The notes under the pieces are model-generated. The model was not told the DNA's origin, made no database searches, and was given only the letters and a program-made list of their open reading frames with translations. From contig CACYRM010000029.1 of assembly GCA_902776845.1 (NCBI GenBank), positions 1-40,629 of the forward strand: 40,629 nt of DNA, read 5' to 3'. The translations under genes were made by a program, and so were the position numbers. Every line of letters starts with the position of its first letter. Within the stretch, counting starts at the first letter, position 1. The stretch comes from Oscillospiraceae bacterium. Its GTDB lineage: Bacteria; Bacillota; Clostridia; Saccharofermentanales; Saccharofermentanaceae. Below, piece by piece: positions 22,762 through 30,976 of this stretch.

Positions 22762-23904
22762 ATGGAACGCACACACATCGCTTTTTTCGGACGGCGTAAC
22801 GCAGGCAAATCAAGCCTCGTAAACCGCTTCACTTCACAGGATCTGTCTATCGTTTCTGATGTGGCCGGAACTACAACCGACCCCGTCAGAAAAACGATGG
22901 AGCTTCTTCCTCTGGGGCCTGTCGTAATAATCGACACACCCGGTATAGATGATGAGGGAACGCTTGGCAGCCAGCGGATAGCAAGGAGCTTAAGAGTGAT
23001 CGACGAGACTGATATCGCGATCCTGGTCATCGACGGAAGTATCGGAATGGGTGAAGATGAGAAAGCCCTTTTGAATGAGTTTGTTAAGCGTAAGATTCCG
23101 CATCTTGTGGTCGTGAACAAGAGCGATCTTAATGTTGCGGAGATCCCGGAAGGCGCCATGACTGTCAGTGCCCTGAACAACGAGGGCATTGAAGAACTCA
23201 AAGAACGGGTTGCCGTCATCATCAGGGAACGCAAAGTCCGTCCTCTGGTATCAGATCTTGTGGAAGAAGGCGAACTGGTCATCCTTGTTGTTCCCATCGA
23301 TAAGTCAGCTCCCAAGGACAGGCTTATCCTTCCGCAGCAGATGGTCATCCGCGACCTTCTGGGCAAGGGCGCTATTCCTGTCGTCGTAAAGGATACAGAA
23401 CTCGATATCGCTCTTTCCAAGGTCGGAAAAGTCAGAATGGTCATTACTGACAGCCAGGCCTTCGGCAAAGTCTCGAAAATAGTTCCTGCTGATATTCCGC
23501 TTACATCTTTTTCGATACTTATGGCAAGGTTCAAAGGAATACTTGACCAGTCGATCGAAGGCGCGAACATGCTCGATAAACTTGAGGACGGCGCTAAGAT
23601 CCTTATCAGCGAAGGCTGCACGCATCACCGCCAGTGCGAAGACATCGGGACAGTAAAACTCCCGAACTGGGTCAGGGAATACACCGGAAAGGATTTTGAG
23701 TTTTCATTTACTTCTGGCCTGGAGTTCCCGTCTGATCTGTCCTCATATGATCTTGTCATACACTGCGGAGCCTGTATGCTCGGCGAGACCGAAGTCGCGA
23801 GCCGTTACAGGAAAGCAGGGGAACAGGGGATCCCGATGACCAATTACGGTATTGCGATCGGAAAGATGAAGGGAATACTGGAAAGGGTCATAAGATTTAA
23901 CTGA
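22762..23904 (+). CDS. hydF: [FeFe] hydrogenase maturation GTPase HydF
   Basis: 380 residues. GTPase domain: P-loop GRRNAGKSS at about 10-18, TTTDP, DTPG and NKSD. The C-terminal [4Fe-4S] site: C-T-H in EGCTHHRQCED, then HCGACMLGE 45-50 residues later. HydF scaffolds the diiron precursor and passes it to HydA. No strong ribosome site (GGTG), so expression probably depends on hydG. The operon then ends without a visible hairpin; an operator-like palindrome (23915-23929) and a promoter for the next gene follow within 85 bases. No hydA is in the window. Confidence 0.94.
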   Translation: MERTHIAFFGRRNAGKSSLVNRFTSQDLSIVSDVAGTTTDPVRKTMELLPLGPVVIIDTPGIDDEGTLGSQRIARSLRVIDETDIAILVIDGSIGMGEDEKALLNEFVKRKIPHLVVVNKSDLNVAEIPEGAMTVSALNNEGIEELKERVAVIIRERKVRPLVSDLVEEGELVILVVPIDKSAPKDRLILPQQMVIRDLLGKGAIPVVVKDTELDIALSKVGKVRMVITDSQAFGKVSKIVPADIPLTSFSILMARFKGILDQSIEGANMLDKLEDGAKILISEGCTHHRQCEDIGTVKLPNWVREYTGKDFEFSFTSGLEFPSDLSSYDLVIHCGACMLGETEVASRYRKAGEQGIPMTNYGIAIGKMKGILERVIRFN

Positions 23905-23914
23905 AAACCGGCAC

Positions 23915-23929
23915 TTTAACAATGTTACA
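23915..23929 (+). promoter_or_regulatory. Operator-like palindrome TTTAACA-A-TGTTACA
   Basis: Near-perfect 7-bp arms (one mismatch). It shares GCAC flanking bases and core with the site at 7421-7435: reversed, it reads TGTAACATTGTTAAA against TGTAACATTGTTACA. Confidence 0.45.
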
Positions 23930-23974
23930 AAGGCTCAGAATACGGTCTTCGGACTTATTTCAGATCTAATGAGT

Positions 23975-23980
23975 TATAAT
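23975..23980 (+). promoter_or_regulatory. -10 box for a probably leaderless mRNA
   Basis: TATAAT at 23975-23980; ATG at 23988 is eight bases from its first downstream base, the expected transcription start. No Shine-Dalgarno and no clear -35. Confidence 0.55.
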
Positions 23981-23987
23981 AGTCGGC

Positions 23988-25082
23988 ATGGTACTGCCTG
24001 ATTACAAAAACTCAATCGCGAATATGCCGAATTCCGTACTGAAGTATTTCGGCGTGGAGACAGTGGGAGACACGCTGCCTGTTTTCGACGGGCTTCTTCA
24101 AAAGCAATACAAAAACGTCGTTGTCCTTTTGCTCGACGGACTGGGTGTAAGCACTATATGTGAGCATCTCAAAGAGGACGGCTCATTCAGGACGCATCTT
24201 AAGTGTGAATACAGTTCGACATTTCTTTCGACCACAGTTGCAGCTACCACCTCGGCACTGAGCGGACTTCAGCCGTGCGAACACGCATGGCTCGGATGGG
24301 ACTGCTATTATCCGCAGATCGACAAGACAGTCACTGTTTTCCTGAATACGGTCACCGGTACCGGAGAACCTGCGGCAGATTACAATGTCGCCACCAAATT
24401 CACTCCGTATGTTAATGTTATCGAGAGGCTCAATAAAGCAGGTCATAAAGCTTATGCGGTATCGCCTTTTGCCGCGCCGAATCCGCAGAGCTTCGAGGAG
24501 ATAATCTCACACATTAAGAAGCATTGCAGCGAGCCCGGGCAGAAATACATCTATGCATACTGGCCTTCTCCGGATGATGTCCTTCACCAATTCGGAGGCG
24601 GATCGAAAGAAGTCTTTGACAACATGAAATACCTTGAAGATAAAGTAAGCGATCTTGCGGGAGACCTGGAAGACACGCTTCTAGTTGTCACCGCCGATCA
24701 CGGTCACATCAACTCGGACAGCGCATTTATCAGGGATTATCCTGACATTACCGAATGCCTTGAGAGGATCCCTTCCTTCGAACCCCGCGCGCTTAATCTT
24801 TTCGCGAAAAAAGGTATGGAAAAAGACCTGGAGGAAAGGTTCAACAGCAGATTCGGCGATAAGTTTGTCCTGATGCCAAAGGAAGAGGTATTGGAAAGAA
24901 AGCTTCTCGGAACGGGAAAAGAACATCCTTTGTTCCGTGGCATGGTTGGAGATTATCTTGCGATCGCCGTCAGCGATCTGTCAATCTATTATACCGATGA
25001 GCCGGCTTTGAAGTCGGTCCATGCAGGCATGACCAAAGAAGAGATGACGATACCTTTCATCGTTTATGGCGAAAAGCAATAA
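23988..25082 (+). CDS. Alkaline phosphatase superfamily protein (type I phosphodiesterase/nucleotide pyrophosphatase-like)
   Basis: 364 residues, no signal peptide. Metal and nucleophile residues are laid out as in the superfamily: VVLLLDGLG (Asp about 46), STTVAATTSALSG (Thr nucleophile), WPSPDDVLHQFG (Asp, His) and VVTADHGHINS (Asp, His). Such enzymes cleave phosphodiesters, pyrophosphates or phosphonates with two Zn or Mn ions. The substrate is open. The start Met is supported by the conserved N-terminal NSIANMPNSVLKYFGV, and the mRNA seems leaderless. It ends one base before the convergent YwaF-type gene. Confidence 0.85.
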   Translation: MVLPDYKNSIANMPNSVLKYFGVETVGDTLPVFDGLLQKQYKNVVVLLLDGLGVSTICEHLKEDGSFRTHLKCEYSSTFLSTTVAATTSALSGLQPCEHAWLGWDCYYPQIDKTVTVFLNTVTGTGEPAADYNVATKFTPYVNVIERLNKAGHKAYAVSPFAAPNPQSFEEIISHIKKHCSEPGQKYIYAYWPSPDDVLHQFGGGSKEVFDNMKYLEDKVSDLAGDLEDTLLVVTADHGHINSDSAFIRDYPDITECLERIPSFEPRALNLFAKKGMEKDLEERFNSRFGDKFVLMPKEEVLERKLLGTGKEHPLFRGMVGDYLAIAVSDLSIYYTDEPALKSVHAGMTKEEMTIPFIVYGEKQ

Positions 25083-25083
25083 A

Positions 25084-25785
25084 TCATTTTCTTATCTTTT
25101 CCGCAATCCCGTATAATGCGTATTCCACTGTAAGGATCACGGTAATGAGCAGGATAAGTCCCGCAATGTAGAAGCTGCTGCCGGTGAGGTTTTGTATCCA
25201 CTCCAGCGGGGAGTTTTGCGGCGGATACATCAGGAACATGTAATTCTGTCCTGCCTTTACATCCAGAATATATACCGGAGGCACTGTCAGAAGAAGGAAA
25301 AGATACGGGTACCAGAAATGCCTGAAAGTCACGTGCGCTTTCTGCTTCATCAGGAAGACAAGCGGAACAAAGACTGTCAAAGAGTGAGTCAGAAAGCACA
25401 GGAGTGATATGACGGACCAGAAAGGTCTGTATGTCCAGTCGGGAAAAAGAAGCGCGGCGGCTGAACCCGGCATGATGAGTATCAGCGATATCTCCGCAAA
25501 GAAAGCCTGTATCTTTCCGCGGGTGAAGGCTGCCGCGAGATTGACAAAGATCCCGAGATTGCACAGATGAAGAGGCAGAAAACACATTATGTCTCCGCCT
25601 TCCTTTACCAGCAGGATATCCTGGACAGTCTCGCCGATCAGAACGGCGACAGACAATATGAGTGCCGCATTTACTGCATGCCTGTCCGTGCTCCTCCGTA
25701 AGATGAGAAGCCCTGCAATCACCGCAGCAGCGACAGTTATGAGCATGCATGTATGCTCAGGGCAGAAATGCGAAAAAGAATCCAT
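25084..25785 (-). CDS. YwaF-type integral membrane protein (TIGR02206 family)
   Basis: 233 residues from the ATG at 25785, just downstream of a minus-strand extended -10; an in-frame Met at 25848 would lie upstream of that promoter. About six to seven membrane segments. The family's central CFLPLHLCNLGIFVNL motif (LPLHLC) and the WTYRPFWS/SHSL-like segments are visible. Function unknown; homologues occur throughout Firmicutes. It converges on the phosphatase-superfamily gene with a one-base gap, and is divergent from the hybrid kinase gene at 25908, sharing a 122-bp intergenic region. Confidence 0.8.
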   Translation of the reverse strand: MDSFSHFCPEHTCMLITVAAAVIAGLLILRRSTDRHAVNAALILSVAVLIGETVQDILLVKEGGDIMCFLPLHLCNLGIFVNLAAAFTRGKIQAFFAEISLILIMPGSAAALLFPDWTYRPFWSVISLLCFLTHSLTVFVPLVFLMKQKAHVTFRHFWYPYLFLLLTVPPVYILDVKAGQNYMFLMYPPQNSPLEWIQNLTGSSFYIAGLILLITVILTVEYALYGIAEKIRK

Positions 25786-25817
25786 ATTTATAAGCGCTTT
25801 CACTATTGGTCGATACC

Positions 25818-25826
25818 ATTGTATCA
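25818..25826 (-). promoter_or_regulatory. Extended -10 (TGA-TACAAT) for the YwaF-type gene
   Basis: Minus strand TGATACAAT. Predicted start near 25811, giving a 26-nt leader to the ATG at 25785. Confidence 0.5.
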
Positions 25827-25851
25827 CGCGTCTTTTGTGCATAAACACAGA

Positions 25852-25880
25852 TTGAAAAACTAATGCTTTATAAATAATAT
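25852..25880 (+). promoter_or_regulatory. Promoter of the hybrid histidine kinase gene
   Basis: TTGAAA (25852-25857), 17-bp spacer, TAATAT (25875-25880); the start codon is 27 bases downstream with AAAGAGG as ribosome site. Confidence 0.65.
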
Positions 25881-25907
25881 TTATTCAAAGAAAACAAAGA
25901 GGTTTCT

Positions 25908-28511
25908 ATGAACAAGAGCGGGAAGACGTTATTACTGACACTCGGAGCGACATTTGTCCTTATGGCTTTGCTGGTCGCTTATACAACGCGGTTGATGTAC
26001 ACGTCATCCTATTCATATATCAACGAACTCGGCAATGACAAGGCTGCAGCCGTTACGGCTGATCTTGAGAATTATCTTGAGACTGCAAGATCGGTCCTCT
26101 GGGTGGCTGCGGATACCGTGGACCATATGGTCGCGAACGGAGCTGCTAACGGGGAAATAGTTGAGTACATAACCCGTGAGTCATCAAATACGGCATCACA
26201 GTTTGATGAGACCTACACGGGAATATACGGTGTCATTAACGGCGAATATGTTGACGGTGTAGGCTGGACACCGCCTGATGATTACGATCCCACGGCAAGA
26301 GACTGGTATAAGGATACTGTTGCTGCAGCAGGACAGCCGCTCGTTGTATCGCCTTATGTTGATGCGCAGACCGGAAATGTCATTATCTCTGTCTGCAAGG
26401 CTCTTTCCGATACCAATAATGTTTTAGGTCTTGACCTTACCCTGACAGGCGTTCAGGAGACTGTTGAAGAGATTCAGATGAACGGTAACGGATATGCTTT
26501 TATCGTCAACTATGACGGAACCGTTATCGCGCACCGTGACAGTGAAGAGAAGGGCAAGAATTACAGTGAGAACCCTGACAAAGCTGAGCTGTTCGATAAA
26601 GTGATCAGCGTTGACAAGGGTAACTTCGACATGGTGATCGGCGGCGAGAAGTGCACCGTGTTTGTCGATGACATTCTCGACCAGTGGCACCTTGTTATCG
26701 TAGTTGAGACTGATGAGCTCTATAAGGATACAACTTCGGTGCTTGTCGTGAGCGTGCTCGTCGGAGCTGCGGTTTTCGCGTTGATATCGGCATTCTATAT
26801 CCTTGCATATCTGCATGAACGGAAGGCCAACAAGCGTATCGAGGAACTGAAGGAGACCGAGAGGCAGAGGGAATACGAGGCCAAGGTCCTTATGCTCGAG
26901 AAGGCTGCCGCTGACAGCGCCAACAAAGCGAAAAGTGATTTTCTTGCCGACATGTCGCACGAGATCAGAACGCCTATCAATGCAGTTCTCGGAATGAATG
27001 AAATGATCCTGCGTGAATCGAAGGACGACAATGTCCTTGAGTATTCATCCAACATTAAGAGCGCGGGAAATACGCTTCTCTCGATCATCAACAACATCCT
27101 GGATTTCTCGAAGATCGAGGACGGCAAGATGTCTCTTGTGCCGGTTGAATTTGATGTAGCCGAGCAGATCAATAATCTTGTAAATTCGATAAGCGAAAGG
27201 GCACGCGCCAAGGACCTGGAGTTTATCGTTGATGTTGATGAATCCGTTCCTTCGCGCCTTTTCGGAGATGACGTAAGGATCAGCCAGGTAATAATGAATC
27301 TTCTGACCAATGCGGTTAAGTATACCGAACATGGAAGCGTAACACTGCGCGTCAGGAACAAAGGAATAAATGACGGCAATGCTTTGCTCAGATTTGATGT
27401 TATCGACACGGGTATAGGCATCAAGGAGGAGGATCTTGATAAGCTCTTCCAGACTTTCGAGAGGATCGAGGAAAAGCGCAACCGTCATATCGAGGGAACC
27501 GGACTCGGCATTTCGATCGTTGTCAAACTCCTTTCCATGATGAACAGCAAGCTCGATGTTGACAGTAAATATGCGATTGGTTCCACTTTCGGATTCGACC
27601 TGTCGCTACGCGTTGTCGATCCTTCTCCGGTTGGCAGGATCGAGGAGAAGAAAAAGATCAGTCAGGTCGGAAAAGATGAGGCCGAGCATCTTTACGCGCC
27701 GGCTGCAAGAATACTTGTTACCGACGATAACGCTATGAACCTGAAGGTCGCGTGCAACTACCTTAAGCTGTTCGGCATCACACCCGTAACCTGCTCTTCA
27801 GGCAGAGAGACGATAGAACTGCTCAGGAAGGAGAGATTTGATATCCTGCTTCTTGACCACATGATGCCCCAGATGGACGGTATCGAGACTCTTGAGGTGC
27901 TTAAGCAGGAGAACATTCTTAACGGTGCTGCCGTAATAGCGCTTACAGCTAATGCTGTCGTAGGCGCCGAGGAACAGTACCTTAAAGCGGGATTTGACGG
28001 TTATCTTTCCAAGCCTATCATGGTTGACGATATCGAGAACGCGCTTAAGAAATATCTCCCTAAAAGTGTTATTGAGAATAAGGTTGAAGATAATCCTTCT
28101 GATGAGGTTCTCGAGTTTGATGCGGTATCTTCTGATGCCGGAGACAGCACCGGTTCATCTCTTACAATAGCCAAGGCGCGCTCTGTGGGACTAAATGTTG
28201 ATGCGGGTCTCGGCTATGCCTGCGGTGAAGAGGATTTTTATCTTGAGCTTCTGACCGACTATCTGAATTGTACTTCCGATAAGTGTGCTGAACTCACTTC
28301 TTATATTGAAAATAATGATCTTAAGAACTATGAGGTCCTGGTCCATTCGATAAAGAGCGCCTCGAAAACTATCGGTGCCGATGATCTGTCGGAACAGGCC
28401 AAGGAACTCGAGGCAGCAGCGAAGAATAACGATATGGATTTTGTTAAGGCGCATCACGGATCTTTGGTTAATAGCTTCAAAGAACTTGCAGGTAAGCTTG
28501 CTGATCAGTGA
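25908..28511 (+). CDS. Hybrid sensor histidine kinase: dCache sensor, HisKA, HATPase, receiver, HPt
   Basis: 867 residues. Helix 1 (about 9-29), a double-Cache extracytoplasmic sensor (about 30-280, with DYDPTARDWYKD), helix 2 (about 282-305), coiled coil (about 310-340), HisKA with His351 in MSHEIRTPINAV, HATPase with NAVKY, DTGIGI and GTGLGIS, then a receiver with Asp650 in LLLDHMMPQMDG and LSKPI, and a C-terminal HPt with His813 in VHSIKSASKT. The full phosphorelay (His-Asp-His) is in one chain, as in BarA/ArcB-type kinases. dCache domains bind small molecules such as amino acids or carboxylates. No partner response regulator is adjacent, so the final acceptor lies elsewhere. Confidence 0.92.
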   Translation: MNKSGKTLLLTLGATFVLMALLVAYTTRLMYTSSYSYINELGNDKAAAVTADLENYLETARSVLWVAADTVDHMVANGAANGEIVEYITRESSNTASQFDETYTGIYGVINGEYVDGVGWTPPDDYDPTARDWYKDTVAAAGQPLVVSPYVDAQTGNVIISVCKALSDTNNVLGLDLTLTGVQETVEEIQMNGNGYAFIVNYDGTVIAHRDSEEKGKNYSENPDKAELFDKVISVDKGNFDMVIGGEKCTVFVDDILDQWHLVIVVETDELYKDTTSVLVVSVLVGAAVFALISAFYILAYLHERKANKRIEELKETERQREYEAKVLMLEKAAADSANKAKSDFLADMSHEIRTPINAVLGMNEMILRESKDDNVLEYSSNIKSAGNTLLSIINNILDFSKIEDGKMSLVPVEFDVAEQINNLVNSISERARAKDLEFIVDVDESVPSRLFGDDVRISQVIMNLLTNAVKYTEHGSVTLRVRNKGINDGNALLRFDVIDTGIGIKEEDLDKLFQTFERIEEKRNRHIEGTGLGISIVVKLLSMMNSKLDVDSKYAIGSTFGFDLSLRVVDPSPVGRIEEKKKISQVGKDEAEHLYAPAARILVTDDNAMNLKVACNYLKLFGITPVTCSSGRETIELLRKERFDILLLDHMMPQMDGIETLEVLKQENILNGAAVIALTANAVVGAEEQYLKAGFDGYLSKPIMVDDIENALKKYLPKSVIENKVEDNPSDEVLEFDAVSSDAGDSTGSSLTIAKARSVGLNVDAGLGYACGEEDFYLELLTDYLNCTSDKCAELTSYIENNDLKNYEVLVHSIKSASKTIGADDLSEQAKELEAAAKNNDMDFVKAHHGSLVNSFKELAGKLADQ

Positions 28512-28650
28512 TGTGTTTTTTGCCCCAAAGCAAAAAATACCCACTAAAAAACAATTGCCAGGTGTTCATAAGACAGACAACTGTCAGTACGATCGTTTTT
28601 TTATTTTCCTAGATTCTATGTCTTATCTGTCTCCCAAAATAGGAATTGAT
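28512..28650. other. Gene-free region before repeat copy B
   Basis: First part of the 464-bp gap after the kinase. Holds TTTTTTGC-CCCAAA-GCAAAAAA (28516-28537), an AT-rich hairpin, and a weak terminator candidate, GACAG-ACAA-CTGTC followed nine bases later by seven Ts (about 28573-28602). Short frames here show no coding signal. Confidence 0.45.
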
Positions 28651-28760
28651 ATTTTATTGCACTTTTCGGTCTGGTAATATGCAATAAAAAGTCGATTTTT
28701 CCGATTTGTTGACTTTTTATTGCACTTTTACGATTCGAAAACTGCAATAATTTTGTATTC
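28651..28760. repeat. AT-rich 63-bp-period inverted-repeat module, copy B
   Basis: TATTGCA at 28655 and 28718, and TGCAATAA at 28680 and 28743: both pairs are 63 bp apart. TGCAATAAAAAGTC (28680-28693) and GACTTTTTATTGCA (28711-28724) are perfect 14-bp inverted arms around a 17-base centre. The core at 28686-28703 matches copy A at 14017-14034. It occupies the middle of the gene-free stretch between the kinase and the XRE gene. Confidence 0.75.
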
Positions 28761-28885
28761 CTTGCAGCATCATAAAGTGTGTTTGTTGGTTTTAGTGATA
28801 ATTTTTTAAATTTATTCCATATATGTTCCATAAGCGGGTAACTACGAAAATACCCCCGGTTGATTTCGTCTCAACTGCCCGTTGT

Positions 28886-28914
28886 TTGAAAAACGCATTG
28901 AATAGCAATACGAT
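28886..28914 (+). promoter_or_regulatory. Promoter of the XRE regulator gene
   Basis: TTGAAA (28886-28891), 17-bp spacer, TACGAT (28909-28914). The ribosome site CAAGGAG is at about 28964-28970. Confidence 0.5.
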
Positions 28915-28975
28915 ATCCTCAAGATGCATGCATGGTTACCGGAAATGATATGAATGACTGATCAAGGAGAAAAAC

Positions 28976-30022
28976 ATGGGAAACACAATAGGCATAAACA
29001 TAAAGAATTACCGCAAGAACAAAGGGTTTACACAGGAGGAACTTGCTGACCTTCTGAACGTCACGCCGCAGGCGGTAAGCAAGTGGGAATCGGAGAACAG
29101 CATGCCGGATGTATCAATGCTGATCCCGCTCGCAAAGGTGCTTGGCGTGAGCACAGACGCGCTCCTCGGATATGATTCTCTATCCGAGAATGATGAAGTT
29201 ACCTCAAGGGTGAGAAGTACCGTTGAGGGCATGAAGAACAGTGACGAGGGAAGAGCTGAGAAAGCGCTCCGGGTAAGTGAATATCTCTCAACAGAGACGA
29301 CCCTTAACCCGGGATGCTTTGAGATAATACTGGATTATGTTCAGGAGACTGCCAACCTCAGTATGTATGCCGATCCGGTCCTAGTGAATTATTTTCCTGA
29401 TGATACGGAGCGCGTAAAGAAGCTCTGCAAAGATGCCATACGTAAAGGCGCATATCTGATAAGCCACTGCAGCGATAAGGTCCTTGTGGAAAAAACTCAT
29501 TACGCGGTTGCCTGGATCTATATTCACGAGAAGGATTTCGACAATGCAAGAGATCACATCAATGTCCTGCCGAGTATTTCGACATGCCGCGTGAAAGAGA
29601 ACATCGGAATGGAACTGACTTTTTTCGAGAGCGGATTCGAAAAGATGAAGGGTGACATCGCTGACAGTTCGGTTGCGCTGTTTGATCTGGCCGCAAGTAT
29701 GCTGAATACCATTGCACAGGATTATGCATGGTACGGGGAGAGGGAAGAAGGAGTAAGAGTCATCGAGTGGTGCGAGAGTATCCTTAAGGCATTCGCCACC
29801 AGAAAGGAAACACTTAACATGAATCATTATATGAGGGTCAGAAGGAGCCTTGCCTTCTTTAAGATGGTATCTGTCAGAAGATCAGGCGATGAGGACGGTG
29901 CGGTAAAGCTCTATAACGAATTTGCCGAAGAGATAAAGATGGAGGACCTGACGGATGAACAGAAACAGACGGTCATGGATCTTCTGCAGAATGACATAAA
30001 TCACTACAGCAGATTTGCCTGA
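28976..30022 (+). CDS. XRE-family transcriptional regulator with helical-repeat C-terminus
   Basis: 348 residues. The HTH is at about 8-62: NYRKNKGFTQEELADLLNVTPQAVSKWESENSMPD, the phage-repressor type. Residues about 90-345 are all-helical, resembling TPR-like repeats that bind signal peptides or proteins in RRNPP-related and Clostridial XRE regulators. The same architecture is frequent in Lachnospiraceae-type genomes with unknown targets. AAGGAG ribosome site. A terminator at 30070-30117 ends its transcript. It is not obviously paired with the downstream catabolic genes. Confidence 0.88.
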   Translation: MGNTIGINIKNYRKNKGFTQEELADLLNVTPQAVSKWESENSMPDVSMLIPLAKVLGVSTDALLGYDSLSENDEVTSRVRSTVEGMKNSDEGRAEKALRVSEYLSTETTLNPGCFEIILDYVQETANLSMYADPVLVNYFPDDTERVKKLCKDAIRKGAYLISHCSDKVLVEKTHYAVAWIYIHEKDFDNARDHINVLPSISTCRVKENIGMELTFFESGFEKMKGDIADSSVALFDLAASMLNTIAQDYAWYGEREEGVRVIEWCESILKAFATRKETLNMNHYMRVRRSLAFFKMVSVRRSGDEDGAVKLYNEFAEEIKMEDLTDEQKQTVMDLLQNDINHYSRFA

Positions 30023-30069
30023 TACTCAGATCCTGTACGCATACTCGTAATTTATATCTGTTTTAAAAC

Positions 30070-30117
30070 AACCCGGCAATTATGTGTCTGATATAATCAT
30101 TCACATAGTGCCGGGTT
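30070..30117 (+). terminator. Terminator of the XRE gene with a promoter -10 in its loop
   Basis: AACCCGGCA (30070-30078) pairs with TGCCGGGTT (30109-30117), and inside it ATGTG pairs with CACAT. The hairpin is flanked by TTTTAAAACA and TTTATTCTG, so it may stop transcription. The loop holds an extended -10, TGA-TATAAT (30089-30097), which would start RNA at about 30103 for the isomerase operon; the new RNA lacks the 5' arm and cannot form the hairpin. Confidence 0.65.
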
Positions 30118-30151
30118 TATTCTGTTTGCGATGATGCGAAAAGGAGGACGT

Positions 30152-30976
30152 ATGCGTTTAGGAACATCAAGTCCTTTGGAACATGGTTCCGCTGATGAAT
30201 GGGCAAAGAATCAAGTTGCGTTAGGATGCCGTTCTGTCGTTTTCCCTTTGTCTTCAAATGATCCCGAAGAGAAGATAAAAGAATATGTTGATGCAGCAAA
30301 AACGCATGATCTTCTTATCGCCGAAGTCGGCATCTGGAGGAACGCGATGTCATCAGATCCCGAAGACCGAAAAGCACAGAGAGATTACTGCGTAAGACAG
30401 CTTCAGCTTGCGGACAGGATCGGCGCTCGTTGTGCCGTAAATGTTGCCGGGGCGTTCGGCGAGAGATGGGACGGTCACTATAAAGAGAACTTCACAAAAG
30501 AGTCGCGTGGGCAGATCGTGAAGATGGTCCGGGAGATCATAGACAGGGCGGAAGTTAAGAATACATATTTCACTCTGGAGCCTATGCCCTGGATGATTCC
30601 GACAGGTCCCGAGGATTACGTCCGGCTCATTGAGGAAGTTGACCGTGACAGGTTTGCTGTCCATATGGATATCATTAACATGACCAATTCCCTTGAAAGA
30701 TATTATGAAGCGGAAGCGTTTATCGACCGCTGCGAAGAACTCCTCGGCAATAAGATACGAAGCTGCCACATCAAGGATATTCATCTCAAGGAAGAATACA
30801 CTTTTCAGCTTGAGGAATGCGCGCCCGGACAGGGTGAGTATCCTTTGCGCTATTACGTTGAAAAGATGAACGGCATCGATCCCGAGATGCCGGTGATACT
30901 GGAGCATCTGAATACTGACGAAGAATACATACGTTATATGAATTACCTCAAGGAGGTTCTGTATGGCATACGATAG
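30152..30976 (+). CDS. Sugar phosphate isomerase/epimerase family TIM-barrel protein
   Basis: 274 residues from the ATG at 30152, with AAGGAGG upstream; two earlier in-frame Met codons at 30131 and 30134 have none. The xylose-isomerase-like barrel metal residues are recognisable: Glu in TLEPMPW, His/Asp in AVHMDIINM, His in SCHIKDIH, and Glu in VILEHLN. These enzymes isomerise or epimerise sugars or their acids with Mn2+/Mg2+. The exact sugar is unknown. It overlaps the next gene by 14 bases, so the isomerase and the FMN enzyme are co-expressed and could act in one catabolic route. Confidence 0.85.
   Translation: MRLGTSSPLEHGSADEWAKNQVALGCRSVVFPLSSNDPEEKIKEYVDAAKTHDLLIAEVGIWRNAMSSDPEDRKAQRDYCVRQLQLADRIGARCAVNVAGAFGERWDGHYKENFTKESRGQIVKMVREIIDRAEVKNTYFTLEPMPWMIPTGPEDYVRLIEEVDRDRFAVHMDIINMTNSLERYYEAEAFIDRCEELLGNKIRSCHIKDIHLKEEYTFQLEECAPGQGEYPLRYYVEKMNGIDPEMPVILEHLNTDEEYIRYMNYLKEVLYGIR

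Noticed and set aside
25064..25750. Second long minus-strand frame over the YwaF-type gene
   Set aside because: Cys/Arg/His-rich composition and no motif; the overlapping frame has a clear membrane-protein pattern and the LPLHLC motif.
26795..27481. 228-residue minus-strand frame inside the hybrid kinase gene
   Set aside because: Antisense to the HisKA/HATPase coding region with Ser/Leu/Ile-rich composition and no motif; a typical shadow frame.
28616..28831. 71-residue minus-strand frame in the gene-free region
   Set aside because: It runs through repeat copy B, has no ribosome site or recognisable protein features, and the underlying DNA is explained by the inverted repeats.
28855..28890. 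Two GGTTG/CGTTG repeats 22 bp apart upstream of the XRE gene, thought to be LytTR sites
   Set aside because: Only four to five bases match and the spacing is not matched by a clear consensus; likely chance.
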